From Phaeacidiphilus oryzae TH49 (GTDB lineage: Bacteria > Actinomycetota > Actinomycetes > Streptomycetales > Streptomycetaceae): a DNA stretch of 64,000 nucleotides. The position numbers and the translations under genes are program-made. The stretch spans positions 566,055 through 630,054 of the forward strand of contig NZ_JQMQ01000005.1 of assembly GCF_000744815.1 (NCBI RefSeq). Direction: 5' to 3'. Shown here piece by piece: positions 1 through 8,492 of this stretch (its first letter is position 1; every line of letters starts with the position of its first letter). Under the pieces are notes generated by a model. The model saw nothing but the letters and a program-made list of their open reading frames with translations. It was not told the origin of the DNA and made no database searches.

Positions 1-213
1 CCGATCGGCCTCCAGCATCGTCCGGCGGATGGCGGCGGCGTCGGTGAGCACCTCCTTCCACTCCAGCCGGACCGGCAGCCCGCCGTCGGCGGCGAGCCGC
101 TCGGCGATCTCCCGGGACTGGTCGGCGACCTGACGGAGCGTCTCCTCGCCGTACAGGTGCTGGCTCCCGGTGAGGAACCAGACCTGCCGCTGCTGCGCTG
201 CCGCGCTGCCCAT
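1..213 (-). CDS. araA: L-arabinose isomerase, N-terminal part (cut by window edge)
   Basis: Catalyses L-arabinose to L-ribulose, the first step of cytosolic arabinose breakdown. Only the first 71 codons lie in the window. They read [20 protein letters not shown] and continue with the [16 protein letters not shown] block typical of AraA N-termini. The ATG (213-211) overlaps the araD stop by one base (TGATG), so translation is probably coupled to araD and this is the third gene of an araB-araD-araA operon. The rest of the gene lies before position 1. The family identity is clear despite the truncation. Confidence 0.9.
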   Translation of the reverse strand, partial: MGSAAAQQRQVWFLTGSQHLYGEETLRQVADQSREIAERLAADGGLPVRLEWKEVLTDAAAIRRTMLEADR

Positions 214-1004
214 CACTTGGCTCCCTCGGAGTTCTCGTTCGCCTTGTCGTTCTGGCTCTGGCCGTAGACGTTCTGGTACCGGTCGTACAGCGCGTCGATG
301 TCGTCCTGGGGCAGCCGGACGACCGGGCCCAGCTGGCGGGCCAGGTGGACGGTCCGGGCCACGTCCTCGGTCATCACCGCCGCCTTGACTGCGGCCTTGG
401 CGTCCTTGCCGATGGTGAAGACGCCGTGCTGCCGCATCAGCACCGCCGGGGAGCGGCGGCCCTCCAGGGTGGCGACGATGCCGCGGCCGATCTCGTCGCC
501 GCCGATCCGGGCGAACGGGCCGACCGGTATGTCGTCGCCGAACTCGTCGCCCATCGCGGTGATCGCGCAGGGCACGTCCTCGCCGACGGCCGCCCAGGCG
601 GTGGCGTACGGCGAGTGGGTGTGGACCACCCCGCCGACGTCCGCGCGGTGGCGGTAGACGTAGGCGTGGGCGGCGGTGTCGCTGGACGGGGAGTAGGCGT
701 TGCCGAAGCCGTCCAGCGGGGTGCCGTGGAGGTCGGTGACGATCATCGACTCGGGGGTCAGGTCGTCGTAGGAGACCCCGCTGGGCTTGATCACCATGAG
801 GTCGGCGCCGGGCAGCCGGCCGCTGATGTTCCCGCTGGTCCAGGTGACCAGGCCCCAGCGGAGGAGTTCACTGTGCAGCGCGCAGACCCGCTCGCGCAGC
901 CCGGCCACCTCCTCCTGCTGTGCGGGGGTCAGCTGGTCGGCGTGGGTGATCCGGGCAGGCCCGGCAGCGCCGGACGCACTGGTCGCGCTGGTTGCGGCGG
1001 TCAC
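213..1004 (-). CDS. araD: L-ribulose-5-phosphate 4-epimerase
   Basis: Class II aldolase/epimerase fold, 263 residues, converting L-ribulose-5-phosphate to D-xylulose-5-phosphate for the pentose phosphate pathway. Visible family motifs are TSGNISGR (substrate loop), [10 protein letters not shown], the zinc-site [11 protein letters not shown] (two His) and a later MRQHGVF His. The GTG start (1004-1002) overlaps the araB stop as GTGA, giving an N-terminal extension of about 30 Ala/Ser/Thr-rich residues compared with the roughly 231-residue E. coli enzyme. I chose this start because of the coupling. It sits between araB and araA and is probably controlled from the operator at the araB start. Confidence 0.93.
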   Translation of the reverse strand: MTAATSATSASGAAGPARITHADQLTPAQQEEVAGLRERVCALHSELLRWGLVTWTSGNISGRLPGADLMVIKPSGVSYDDLTPESMIVTDLHGTPLDGFGNAYSPSSDTAAHAYVYRHRADVGGVVHTHSPYATAWAAVGEDVPCAITAMGDEFGDDIPVGPFARIGGDEIGRGIVATLEGRRSPAVLMRQHGVFTIGKDAKAAVKAAVMTEDVARTVHLARQLGPVVRLPQDDIDALYDRYQNVYGQSQNDKANENSEGAK

Positions 1005-2782
1005 TTGGCGGCCTCCGTGGGAGTGGCGGTGCTGGTGATGGCGTTGGCGGTGGTGGCGTTGGCGGTGGCGTGGGTGGCGCCGGCCGCGCCGCGGGCCCGC
1101 GCCCGCAGGTCGCGCAGCCGGTGCATGGCGTCCGAGGCGCCGCGGCCGAAGTGGTCGTGGAGCTCCCGGTACTCCCGGTAGAGCGCGTCGTAGGCGTCCG
1201 CGCGCTCCGGGTCGGGGGTGTAGACGTCGCGCTGGACGGAGCCCATCGCGGCCGAGGCGGCGCGGATGTCCGGGTAGACGCCGGCGGCGACGGCGGCGTG
1301 GATCGCCGAGCCGAGCGCCGGGCCCTGCTCGGAGTCGGCGACGTCGATCGGCCGGCGCAGCACATCCGAGTAGACCTGCATCAGGAAACGGTTCTTGGGC
1401 AGCCCGCCGGACACCACGAAGCGGGTGACCGGGACCCCGGCGGCCTCGAAGGCCTCGATGATGGTGCGGGTGCCGAAGGCGGTGGACTCCAGCAGGGCGC
1501 GGTAGATCTCCTCCGGGCGGGTGTCCAGGGTGAGGCCGAGGATCAGCCCGGAGAGGTGGTGGTCGACCAGCACCGAGCGGTTGCCCGAGTGCCAGTCCAG
1601 GGCGACCAGCCCGTGGGCGCCGACCGGCTGCCCGGCGGCCTTCTCGGTGAGCAGCTCGTGCGGGGAGATCCCGCGTTCGCGCGCCTCGGCGGCGTACGAC
1701 TCGGGCAGGGCGGTGCGGACGGCCCAGGCGAAGATGTCGCCGACGCCGCTCTGGCCGGCCTCGTAACCGTAGAGGCCGGGCACCACACCGTCCTCGACCA
1801 CCCCGCACATCCCGGGGACCTCGGCGAGGACGTCGGAGTTCATGATGTGGCAGGTGCTGGTGCCCATGATGGCCAGCATCTGGCCGGGCTCGAGGGCCCG
1901 GGCGGCGGCGTTGGTGACATGGGCGTCCACGTTGCCGACCGAGACCGGGGTGCCCTCGGGGAGTCCGGTCAGCTCCGCGGCCCGGGCGGAGATCCCGCCG
2001 GCGCGGCCGCCCAGCGGGCTGAGCGGGAAGTCCAGCTTGGAGGTGAAGCCGGTGAACTCCGGGTTGAGCTTGCCCAGGTACTCCGGGCCCGGGCGGCGGC
2101 CGTCCTGGTGGATGCCCTTGTAGCCGGCGGTGCAGACGTTGCGGTTCTCGGCGCCGGTGAGCTCCCAGACGATCCAGTCGGCGGCCTCGATCCAGCGCTC
2201 GGTGGCCGCGTAGACCTCGGGGTCCTCCTCCAGCAGCTGGAGGCCCTTGGCGTACTCCCACTCGCTGGAGATCTTCCCGCCGTACCGGGCCAGCCAGCTC
2301 TCGCCGAGCTCCTCGGCCAAGGCGTTGATCCGGTCGGCCTGCGGCTGGGCGGAGTGGTGCTTCCACAGCTTGGGGTAGGCGTGCGGGCGGTCCGCGAAGC
2401 GGTCCAGCTCGCAGAGCGGGGTGCCGTCCGCCGTGGTGGGCAGGACGGTGCAGGCGGTGAAGTCGGTGCCGATCCCGGCCACCTGATCCGGCGCCACCCC
2501 GGCGGCGGCCAGCGCCTCCGGCACGGCGTGGGCCAGCACGTCCCGCCAGTCCTGGGGTATCTGCAGCGCCCAGTCCGGCGGCAGCTCGCGGCCGGCCCCG
2601 GGGCCGTCCGCACCCGGCCGGGCCCCGGTCGGCAGGCGGTGCTCGACCGCCCCATGCCGGTACTCGTGGACGGCGCTGCCCAGTTCCGCGCCGTCCGCGA
2701 CGGAGACCACGACCGCCCGGCCGGAGAGCGTCCCGAAGTCCACTCCCACCACGACCTGACGGTCAATCTTGTTAGCGCTCAC
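1001..2782 (-). CDS. araB: Ribulokinase
   Basis: FGGY-family carbohydrate kinase of 593 residues that phosphorylates L-ribulose with ATP. The N-terminal phosphate loop VVVGVDFGTLSGRAVVVSV is clear. DFTACTVLP, the NVDAHV/MGTSTCHI region and the C-terminal nucleotide-site FVVSGGLPKN follow in the usual FGGY order. The predicted GTG start lies inside a 14-bp LacI-type operator (2770-2783), so the repressor would cover the start codon, and the mRNA may be leaderless or have a very short leader. A purine-rich GGAGAG lies about 14 nt upstream, which is far for a ribosome site. First gene of the araB-araD-araA operon. Confidence 0.93.
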   Translation of the reverse strand: MSANKIDRQVVVGVDFGTLSGRAVVVSVADGAELGSAVHEYRHGAVEHRLPTGARPGADGPGAGRELPPDWALQIPQDWRDVLAHAVPEALAAAGVAPDQVAGIGTDFTACTVLPTTADGTPLCELDRFADRPHAYPKLWKHHSAQPQADRINALAEELGESWLARYGGKISSEWEYAKGLQLLEEDPEVYAATERWIEAADWIVWELTGAENRNVCTAGYKGIHQDGRRPGPEYLGKLNPEFTGFTSKLDFPLSPLGGRAGGISARAAELTGLPEGTPVSVGNVDAHVTNAAARALEPGQMLAIMGTSTCHIMNSDVLAEVPGMCGVVEDGVVPGLYGYEAGQSGVGDIFAWAVRTALPESYAAEARERGISPHELLTEKAAGQPVGAHGLVALDWHSGNRSVLVDHHLSGLILGLTLDTRPEEIYRALLESTAFGTRTIIEAFEAAGVPVTRFVVSGGLPKNRFLMQVYSDVLRRPIDVADSEQGPALGSAIHAAVAAGVYPDIRAASAAMGSVQRDVYTPDPERADAYDALYREYRELHDHFGRGASDAMHRLRDLRARARGAAGATHATANATTANAITSTATPTEAAK

Positions 2783-2783
2783 A
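2770..2783. promoter_or_regulatory. LacI-type operator on the araB start codon
   Basis: TGTTAGCGCTCACA (read as TGTGAGCGCTAACA on the araB strand) is an almost perfect 14-bp inverted repeat. It matches the two operators in the araR-symporter spacer (4366-4379, 4470-4483) at nearly every base and includes the araB GTG. Inference: binding site of the adjacent LacI-family regulator controlling araBDA. Confidence 0.75.
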
Positions 2784-2892
2784 ACCGGTCCACTCTCCGA
2801 CTCAGTCCCATGTCTTTCTCTGGCAACCCCCCGCCCACCCCTGCCGCCCCGCCGCCCCGCCGCCCGGCGGGCGTGGCGTGGCGTCGCGTGCG

Positions 2893-4140
2893 TCAGCCGC
2901 GACCGCGGCCGGTGCTGCTGGCCCGCACGATCAGCTGCGGTTCGATCACCACGTGCGGGCTGGCGCCCCGCGCGGCGGCCGGGCCGCCCGCACCGCGCGC
3001 CCCGTGTTCGTGGTCGTGCTCGATCTGCTCCAGCAGCAACTGGATCGAGCGCTTGCCCACCGCCCCGAAGTCCTGCCGGACGGTGGTCAGCGGCGGGGCG
3101 TAGAACTCGGCCTCCGGCACGTCGTCGAAGCCGACCAGCGCGACGTCCTCGGGGACCCGGACGCCCGCCTCCCGGAAGGCCCGCAGCACCCCCAGCGCCA
3201 TCTGGTCGTTGGCGACGAAGACGGCGGTGACCGCCCCCGAGCCGCCGGCGGAGCCGTTCCCCGCTCCCCCGGCGCCGTTCGCCGCTCCCCCGGCTCCGCC
3301 GCCCGCCCCGGCTCCGCCGCCCGGCGCCGAGCCTCCGCCCGGCGGCCGGCGGTTCCCGCCCGGGGCCGGGCTCCCGTTGGCCGAGGAGCGCCGGTGGGCG
3401 ACCCGTCCGGCCAGCTCCTGCCCGGCACGGTAGCCGGAGAGCGGGGACCAGTCGCCGGTCAGCGGCTCGAAGACCGGCGCGCCGGCCTCCTCTAGCACCG
3501 TGCGCCAGCCGGTCCGCCGGGCCTCGGCCTCCAGCCAGTCGAGTGGTCCCGACACATGCCAGACCGTCTCATGGCCGCCGGCCAGCAGGTGCTCGGTCGC
3601 GAGCCGGGCGCCCAGCGCCTGGTCCACGCTCACCCCGGGGATCTCCAGATCGTGGCCGCCCTCGACGGTCACCACCGGGAACTGGCGCGGGAGTTCGGCC
3701 ACCGCGGCGACCGCGGCCCGGTGCGGGGCGATCACCACGACACCCTCCACGCCGCCCTGGCTCAGATGTTCCAGGGCCTCGCGCAGGGTGTCCCGGCTGA
3801 CCCGGCGCAGGCCGACGGTCGAGACGAAGTAGCCCTCCGCGCGGGCCGCCTCCTCCAGCGAGAAGAGGGTGCTGGCGGGACCGTAGAGGGTGGTGTCGCA
3901 GGCGATCACGCCCAGCGTCCGGGTGCGCCGGGTGACCAGCGCGCGGGCCGAGGCGTTGCGGCGGTAGCCGAGCTCGGCCATCGCCTCCATCACCACGGCC
4001 CGGGTGCTCTCCCGGACGTGCGGGTGCTCGGAGAGCACCCGGGACACGGTCTGGTGGGACACCCCGGCGACCCTGGCCACGTCGGCCATGGTGGGAGGGC
4101 GCCGGTCGTGGTCCCGTCCGGCGGGATCCGCTCGCCGCAT
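2893..4140 (-). CDS. LacI-family repressor of the arabinose genes (AraR-like)
   Basis: DNA-binding transcription factor of 415 residues. The LacI helix-turn-helix TMADVARVAGVSHQTVSRVL begins near residue 17, followed by RNASARALVTRRTRTLGVIA and a periplasmic-binding-protein-like sensor domain ending in VALVGFDDVPEAEFYAPPLTTVRQ. The sensor is interrupted at about residues 251-301 by a Gly/Ala/Pro-rich insert (coded at about 3238-3388) absent from typical family members. I chose ATG 4140 because AAGGAAGGGAGGGG lies just upstream; ATG 4089 would remove only 17 residues. Placement between araB and the symporter, plus three shared operators, argues that it represses both in the absence of arabinose. 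The inducer is inferred. Confidence 0.85.
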   Translation of the reverse strand: MRRADPAGRDHDRRPPTMADVARVAGVSHQTVSRVLSEHPHVRESTRAVVMEAMAELGYRRNASARALVTRRTRTLGVIACDTTLYGPASTLFSLEEAARAEGYFVSTVGLRRVSRDTLREALEHLSQGGVEGVVVIAPHRAAVAAVAELPRQFPVVTVEGGHDLEIPGVSVDQALGARLATEHLLAGGHETVWHVSGPLDWLEAEARRTGWRTVLEEAGAPVFEPLTGDWSPLSGYRAGQELAGRVAHRRSSANGSPAPGGNRRPPGGGSAPGGGAGAGGGAGGAANGAGGAGNGSAGGSGAVTAVFVANDQMALGVLRAFREAGVRVPEDVALVGFDDVPEAEFYAPPLTTVRQDFGAVGKRSIQLLLEQIEHDHEHGARGAGGPAAARGASPHVVIEPQLIVRASSTGRGRG

Positions 4141-4365
4141 CACCCCTCCCTTCCTTACGGAGGCCCTTCGGCATCGTTGCCAGTCCGGATCACTCCGGTT
4201 TGTCGCATTTGTTGCATCTGTCGAACTCGGTCCGACATTGCCCCGATCCACCCGCACAGCAGGCCCGTTGGGCCCGCTCACGCCCTTGCGAACGTCGGCG
4301 ATCGTGGCGATCATCGTGGCACGTGGGACCGGCAAACCGGCGCCAGGGCGCGCCACCGGGTCAAT

Positions 4366-4379
4366 TGTTAGCGATAACA
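4366..4379. promoter_or_regulatory. LacI-type operator, araR side
   Basis: TGTTAGCGATAACA, with perfect TGTTA/TAACA arms around GCGA. It overlaps the spacer and -10 of the proposed araR promoter, so it would serve autoregulation. Confidence 0.7.
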
Positions 4380-4441
4380 TTGACATCCAGTCAAGCCCTG
4401 GGGCCCAGGTTTCCCCGACATGTGGGATACCCCTCGACCGG

Positions 4442-4483
4442 TTGACGCGGACACCGGAACGGGATCTATTGTGAGCGCTCACA
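4442..4483 (+). promoter_or_regulatory. Symporter promoter with overlapping LacI-type operator
   Basis: TTGACG (4442-4447), a 17-nt spacer and TCTATT (4465-4470) form a plausible housekeeping promoter. The perfect 14-bp palindrome TGTGAGCGCTCACA (4470-4483) starts at the last base of the -10, where a bound repressor would block initiation. It matches the araB and araR operators, placing the downstream symporter in the arabinose regulon. Confidence 0.7.
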
Positions 4484-4630
4484 TAAGCACTTCCGTACCA
4501 CGAGCAATCCCGTAGTCGGTCCCGCCCGCGCCAGGCCAAGCGGCCCGCGCCCGGCGACCGGCGGCAGCGCTCCCCCGGGGAGGCGGCCCGCCAGTCCGAC
4601 TGCGCGCCGTCGCAAGGAAACTGATCCCAT

Positions 4631-6340
4631 ATGCAAGGTTCACCGTCGCACCTCGCCCACGGCCTGACGCCACTGGCGTCCACCCTGCGCCTGGATGCAC
4701 GACCGGTCGACTACGCGCTGGTCGCCGTCTACTTCGTGCTCGTCCTGGGCATCGGCCTGCTGGCCCGGCGTCAGGTCTCGTCCAGTCTGGACTTCCTCCT
4801 CTCCGGAAGATCCCTGCCCGCCTGGATCACCGGGCTGGCGTTCATGTCCGCCAACCTCGGCGCCACCGAGCTGCTCGGCCAGAGCGCGAACGGCGCCCAG
4901 TACGGCACCCAGGCGTTCCACTACTACTGGATCGGCGCCATCCCCGCGATGGTCTTCCTGGGCCTGTTCATGATGCCGTTCTACTACGGCTCCAAGGTCC
5001 GCAGCGTCCCGGAGTTCCTCCGCCGCCGGTTCAACCCCACCACCCAGCGGATCCAGGCGATCCTCTTCTCGGTCGCCAACGTCCTGATCGCGGGCGTCAA
5101 CCTGTTCGCCATGGCGCTGGTGGTCAACACCCTGCTGGGCTGGCCGCTGTGGGCCGCCATCGTCGGCGCCGGCGTGGTCGTCCTCGCCTACACCCTCCTC
5201 GGCGGCCTCTCGGCAGCGATCTACAACGAGGTCCTGCAGTTCTTCGTGATCGTCGCCGCGATGGTGCCACTGACCATCGTCGGCCTCCACCGGGTGGGCG
5301 GCTGGCACGGCCTCACCACCAAGGTGGCGCAGCTGCCGCAGGGCCACTCCACGCTGCACCCGTTCCCCGGCTCGGAGCTGACCGGCATCACCAACTCCAG
5401 CGTCAGCCTGATCGGTGTCGTCCTCGGCCTGGGCTTCCTGACCTCCTTCGGCTACTGGACCACCAACTTCGCCGAGGTGCAGCGGGCCTTCTCGGCCTCC
5501 TCGCCCTCCGCGGCCGCGCGCACCCCGCTGATCGCCGCGATCCCCAAGGCGCTGATCGCGCTGGTCATCATCATCCCCGGCATGATCGCCACGGTGCTGG
5601 TGCCGGAGATCGCCAAGCTGCGCTCGGGGGCGAACGTCTCCGGCGTCTCGTACAACGACGTGGTCCCGCTGATGCTGCGCGACCTGCTGCCGAACGGCTT
5701 CCTCGGGGTCGCCCTGGCCGGTCTGCTGGCCTCCTTCATGGCGGGTGTGGCGGCCAACATCTCCTCCTTCAACACCGTGGTCTCCTACGACCTGATGGAG
5801 GGCTGGATCAAGCCGGGGAAGGACGACAAGTACTACCTCAGGGCCGGCCGCTGGGCGACCGTCATCGCCACCCTGATCGCCATCGGCTCCGCGTTCCTGG
5901 CCTCCGGGTTCAGCAACCTGATGGACTACATCCAGACCCTGTTCTCGTTCTTCAACGTGCCGCTCTTCGCCATCTTCATGATGGGCCTGCTGTGGAAGCG
6001 GATGACCGGGACGGCCGGCTGGGTCTCGCTGATCACCGGCACCGCCGGCGCGGTCGGGGTCTTCATCCTCAACCAGACCGGGGTCACCCACTTCTCCGGG
6101 CAGGGCTCCAGCTTCGTGGGCGGCGGCGTGGCCACCGTGCTGGCGCTGATCGTCGGCATCGCGGTCTCCTACGCCTCCAAGCCCAAGGAGGAGCGCGAAC
6201 TCGTCGGCCTGGTGCGGTCGCTGACGCCGAAGGCGCAGCGTGAGATCCCGCGCGAGCCGGGCTGGTACCGCTCGCCCGTGCTGCTCAGCGTCGTCGCCCT
6301 GGTCCTGTGCGTGGCCGGCTACGTCGTCTTCCAGGTCTGA
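4631..6340 (+). CDS. Sodium:solute symporter family transporter, probable arabinose uptake
   Basis: Integral membrane secondary transporter of 569 residues with about 14 hydrophobic segments. The SSS hallmarks are present: an early FLLSGRSLPAWITGLAFMSA stretch (unwound TM1 region), then LGGLSAAIYNEVLQFF and the SSFNTVVSYDL segment typical of SGLT-like sugar symporters. A Lys-rich loop (KPGKDDKYY) follows TM8. The ATG at 4631 follows AAGGAAA. The substrate is inferred from the regulon: its promoter carries the same operator as araB and it diverges from araR. Galactose or another pentose is possible. A small membrane protein follows 17 nt later and is probably cotranscribed. Confidence 0.85.
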   Translation: MQGSPSHLAHGLTPLASTLRLDARPVDYALVAVYFVLVLGIGLLARRQVSSSLDFLLSGRSLPAWITGLAFMSANLGATELLGQSANGAQYGTQAFHYYWIGAIPAMVFLGLFMMPFYYGSKVRSVPEFLRRRFNPTTQRIQAILFSVANVLIAGVNLFAMALVVNTLLGWPLWAAIVGAGVVVLAYTLLGGLSAAIYNEVLQFFVIVAAMVPLTIVGLHRVGGWHGLTTKVAQLPQGHSTLHPFPGSELTGITNSSVSLIGVVLGLGFLTSFGYWTTNFAEVQRAFSASSPSAAARTPLIAAIPKALIALVIIIPGMIATVLVPEIAKLRSGANVSGVSYNDVVPLMLRDLLPNGFLGVALAGLLASFMAGVAANISSFNTVVSYDLMEGWIKPGKDDKYYLRAGRWATVIATLIAIGSAFLASGFSNLMDYIQTLFSFFNVPLFAIFMMGLLWKRMTGTAGWVSLITGTAGAVGVFILNQTGVTHFSGQGSSFVGGGVATVLALIVGIAVSYASKPKEERELVGLVRSLTPKAQREIPREPGWYRSPVLLSVVALVLCVAGYVVFQV

Positions 6341-6357
6341 GAGGCAGGAGTTCACCG

Positions 6358-6660
6358 ATGGCTACCCAGTCGACACCGGGCAACGCGCCCCAGCCGCGGC
6401 AGCGCCGCGGCGCCCTGGAGATCCTCTTCGACCTCCGGGTCATCATCGCCATGCTGTTCGCCGTGTACGGCCTGGTCTGCCTGATCTGCGGACTGGTCGA
6501 CGACTCGGCGGCGGAGCTGCAGAAGACCGGCGGCATCCACCTCAACCTGTGGGCGGGGGTGGGGATGCTGATCGGAGCGGCGCTCTTCGCCCTCTGGTCC
6601 TTCGCCCGCCCGCTGACCCGTCCGGTACCGCAGCACGAGGACGCCGCCGCGGAGTCCTGA
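6358..6660 (+). CDS. Small two-helix membrane protein downstream of the symporter
   Basis: 100 residues. A hydrophilic N-terminus is followed by two hydrophobic segments, ILFDLRVIIAMLFAVYGLVC at about residues 24-47 and LWAGVGMLIGAALFALWSF at about 66-85, with an acidic tail. The ATG at 6358 has GAGGCAGGAG upstream. It begins 17 nt after the symporter stop. Similar small membrane proteins often follow SSS transporters in actinobacteria, which suggests an accessory subunit, but no function is established from the sequence. Confidence 0.75.
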   Translation: MATQSTPGNAPQPRQRRGALEILFDLRVIIAMLFAVYGLVCLICGLVDDSAAELQKTGGIHLNLWAGVGMLIGAALFALWSFARPLTRPVPQHEDAAAES

Positions 6661-6735
6661 CCCGCCGTCAGCCCGCGTGCGGCGCCGAGAGGGCGCACTC
6701 GCGCGGACGGACGGGCGCGCGGCCGACCGAAGACA

Positions 6736-6799
6736 CGGCGCCGCACTCGACGACGGCCACCGGGCCGCAACCCGGTCTCCGTCGGCGAGTGCGGCGCCG
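6736..6799. terminator. 64-nt near-perfect hairpin between convergent genes
   Basis: The arms CGGCGCCGCACTCG (6736-6749) and CGAGTGCGGCGCCG (6786-6799) are perfectly complementary over 14 bp. Inside them CGACGG/CCGTCG and ACCGGG/CCCGGT pair in turn, leaving a 6-nt loop CCGCAA. In total about 26 bp are broken by one single and one double mismatch. It lies between the convergent small membrane protein and acetate-type symporter genes. A two-way, factor-independent terminator of the T-less actinomycete type is likely. Confidence 0.7.
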
Positions 6800-6838
6800 T
6801 CGCGCTCGGCGCCGTCGCGCTCGGCACCGTCGCGCTCG
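6794..6838. repeat. Three tandem copies of a 15-bp repeat
   Basis: GCGCCGTCGCGCTCG occurs three times head to tail (one base differs in the third copy), immediately after the long hairpin and before the end of the convergent gene. No coding role is seen. Confidence 0.8.
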
Positions 6839-6851
6839 GTGCCGCGCCCGT

Positions 6852-8492
6852 TCAGGCCGAGCCCGCCCCCGTGAGGGCGCGGACCTCCACCTCCGCATGG
6901 CGGGCCCGGTCCGGCCGCTCGGGGTCGGTGACCGCGCCGTACCAGCCGGCCAGGAAGCCCATCGGGATGGAGACCACCCCCGGGTTCTCCAGCGGGAACC
7001 AGTGGAAGTCCATCCCCGGCACCAGTGACGTCGGCTCGCCGGAGACCACCGGAGAGAAGACCACCAGCACGAGCGCCGGCAGCAGCCCCCCGTAGATCGC
7101 CCAGACCGTCCCCCGCGCGGTGAACCTCGGCCAGAAGAGGTTGAAGAGCAGCGCGGGCAGATTGGACGAGGCCGCCAGCGCGAAGGCCAGACCCACCAGG
7201 AAGGCCACGTTGAGCTTGGACGCGGCCAGGCTGAGGAGGATCGCCAGCACTCCCACCCCGACCGCGGCGATCTTCGCCACCCGGACCTCCCGGGCCTCCC
7301 GCGCGGACCGCGGTTCGCGCTGCGCCGGCAGCCGTCCGGCCCGCAGCCGCCGGCGGCGGAGGGACAGCTCCACCGCCGGGTAGAGGTCGTGGGCCACCGC
7401 CGAGGCGGCGGCCAGCGTCAGCCCGGCGACCACGGCCAGGATGGTGGCGAAGGCGATCGCGCAGACCACGGCGAAGAGGAGGGTGCCGCCGAGGGTCCCC
7501 GCACCCCCGCCGAGTTCCCGGGCGAGGAGGGTGACGGCGGTGTTCCCGGCCTCGTTTGAGGCCTTGATCCGGTCGCCGCCGACGATGGCCGCGGCGCCGA
7601 ACCCGAGCACCACGGTGAGGAGGTAGAACACCCCGATGAAGCCGATCGCCCAGACCACCGAGCGCCGGGCCATCCGGGCGGTGGGCACGGTGTAGAAGTG
7701 CGAGACCACATGCGGCAGTCCGGCCGTGCCGAGCACCAGCGCCATGCCGAGGCTGACGAAGTCCAGCTTGGTGGCCCAGCTCTTGCCGTACTTCAGCCCG
7801 GGGCTGAGGAAGGCGTCGCCGTGCCCGCTGCGGGCGGCGGCGGAGCGCAGCAGCTCGCCGAAGTCTCCGCCGTAGCGGGCGAGGACGAGCCCGGCCAGGA
7901 CCAGGGTGCCGACGCTGAGCAGCACCGCCTTGACGATCTGGATCCACTGCGCGGCCCGCATCCCGCCGAAGGCGATGTACGCCGACATCAGCACCCCGAC
8001 GCCGACCACCGCCCAGGCCTTGACCGCCTCGCCGTCCCCGCCGAGCAGCAGGCTGAGCAGGCTGCCCGCGCCGACCATCTGCGCGACCAGGTACATCAGC
8101 TCGATGACCACCGAGGCGATGCCGGAGGCGCGGCGGACCGCGGGGTCCCGCATCCGGGTGCCGAGGACGTCGGCCAGGGTGTACCGCCCGGTGTTCCGGA
8201 CCAGTTCGGCGACCACCATCAGCACCAGCAGCCAGGCCACCAGGAAGCCCACCGAGTAGAGCAGCCCGTCGTAGCCGACCAGCGAGATCAGCCCGCAGAT
8301 GCCGAGGAAGGACGCGGCGGAGAGGTAACCGCCGGTCAGCGCCAGCCCGTTCTCCAGCGGGAAGAAGTTGCGGTCGGCGGAGTAGAAGTCGGCCGCCCGG
8401 CCGGTGGAGCGGCGGGAGGCCCACCAGGTGATGGCGAGGGTGGCCGCGGCGAAGACGCAGACCAGGACGAGGGCGGCGGCGGAGTCGGTCAT
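6852..8492 (-). CDS. Sodium:solute symporter, ActP-like (acetate/monocarboxylate type)
   Basis: 546-residue SSS-family membrane transporter with about 13 hydrophobic segments. RSTGRAADFYSADRNFFPLENGLALTGGYLSAASFLGICGLI is typical of the ActP/MctC branch (cation:monocarboxylate), as is GTAGLPHVVSHFYTVPTARMARRSVVWAIGF. A long basic cytoplasmic loop (RRRRLRAGRLPAQREPRSAREAREVR) sits in the C-terminal half. Its ATG overlaps the stop of the DUF485 gene (ATGA), the usual pairing for acetate symporters. Substrate is inferred from family: acetate, pyruvate or propionate. Confidence 0.87.
   Translation of the reverse strand: MTDSAAALVLVCVFAAATLAITWWASRRSTGRAADFYSADRNFFPLENGLALTGGYLSAASFLGICGLISLVGYDGLLYSVGFLVAWLLVLMVVAELVRNTGRYTLADVLGTRMRDPAVRRASGIASVVIELMYLVAQMVGAGSLLSLLLGGDGEAVKAWAVVGVGVLMSAYIAFGGMRAAQWIQIVKAVLLSVGTLVLAGLVLARYGGDFGELLRSAAARSGHGDAFLSPGLKYGKSWATKLDFVSLGMALVLGTAGLPHVVSHFYTVPTARMARRSVVWAIGFIGVFYLLTVVLGFGAAAIVGGDRIKASNEAGNTAVTLLARELGGGAGTLGGTLLFAVVCAIAFATILAVVAGLTLAAASAVAHDLYPAVELSLRRRRLRAGRLPAQREPRSAREAREVRVAKIAAVGVGVLAILLSLAASKLNVAFLVGLAFALAASSNLPALLFNLFWPRFTARGTVWAIYGGLLPALVLVVFSPVVSGEPTSLVPGMDFHWFPLENPGVVSIPMGFLAGWYGAVTDPERPDRARHAEVEVRALTGAGSA

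Larger units (their letters stand above)
4141..4630. promoter_or_regulatory. Regulatory spacer between araR and the symporter
   Basis: A 490-bp divergent spacer without a credible gene. It is less G+C-rich than its flanks and holds both promoters and both operators listed separately. A likely minus-strand promoter for araR is TTGACT (complement of 4389-4394), an 18-nt spacer, then TAACAA (complement of 4365-4370). This puts the araR transcript start more than 200 nt before its start codon, giving a long leader whose role is unknown. Confidence 0.5.

Noticed and set aside
992-3103. A long open frame on the plus strand opposite araB and araR
   Set aside because: It is antisense to well-conserved genes, has no family resemblance, and follows from third-position G+C bias. 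The same applies to long frames at 4640-6355 (-), 5149-6243 (+), 22112-25165 (-), 32454-35522 (-), 37772-40042 (-), 48330-53819 (+) and 59444-61375 (-).
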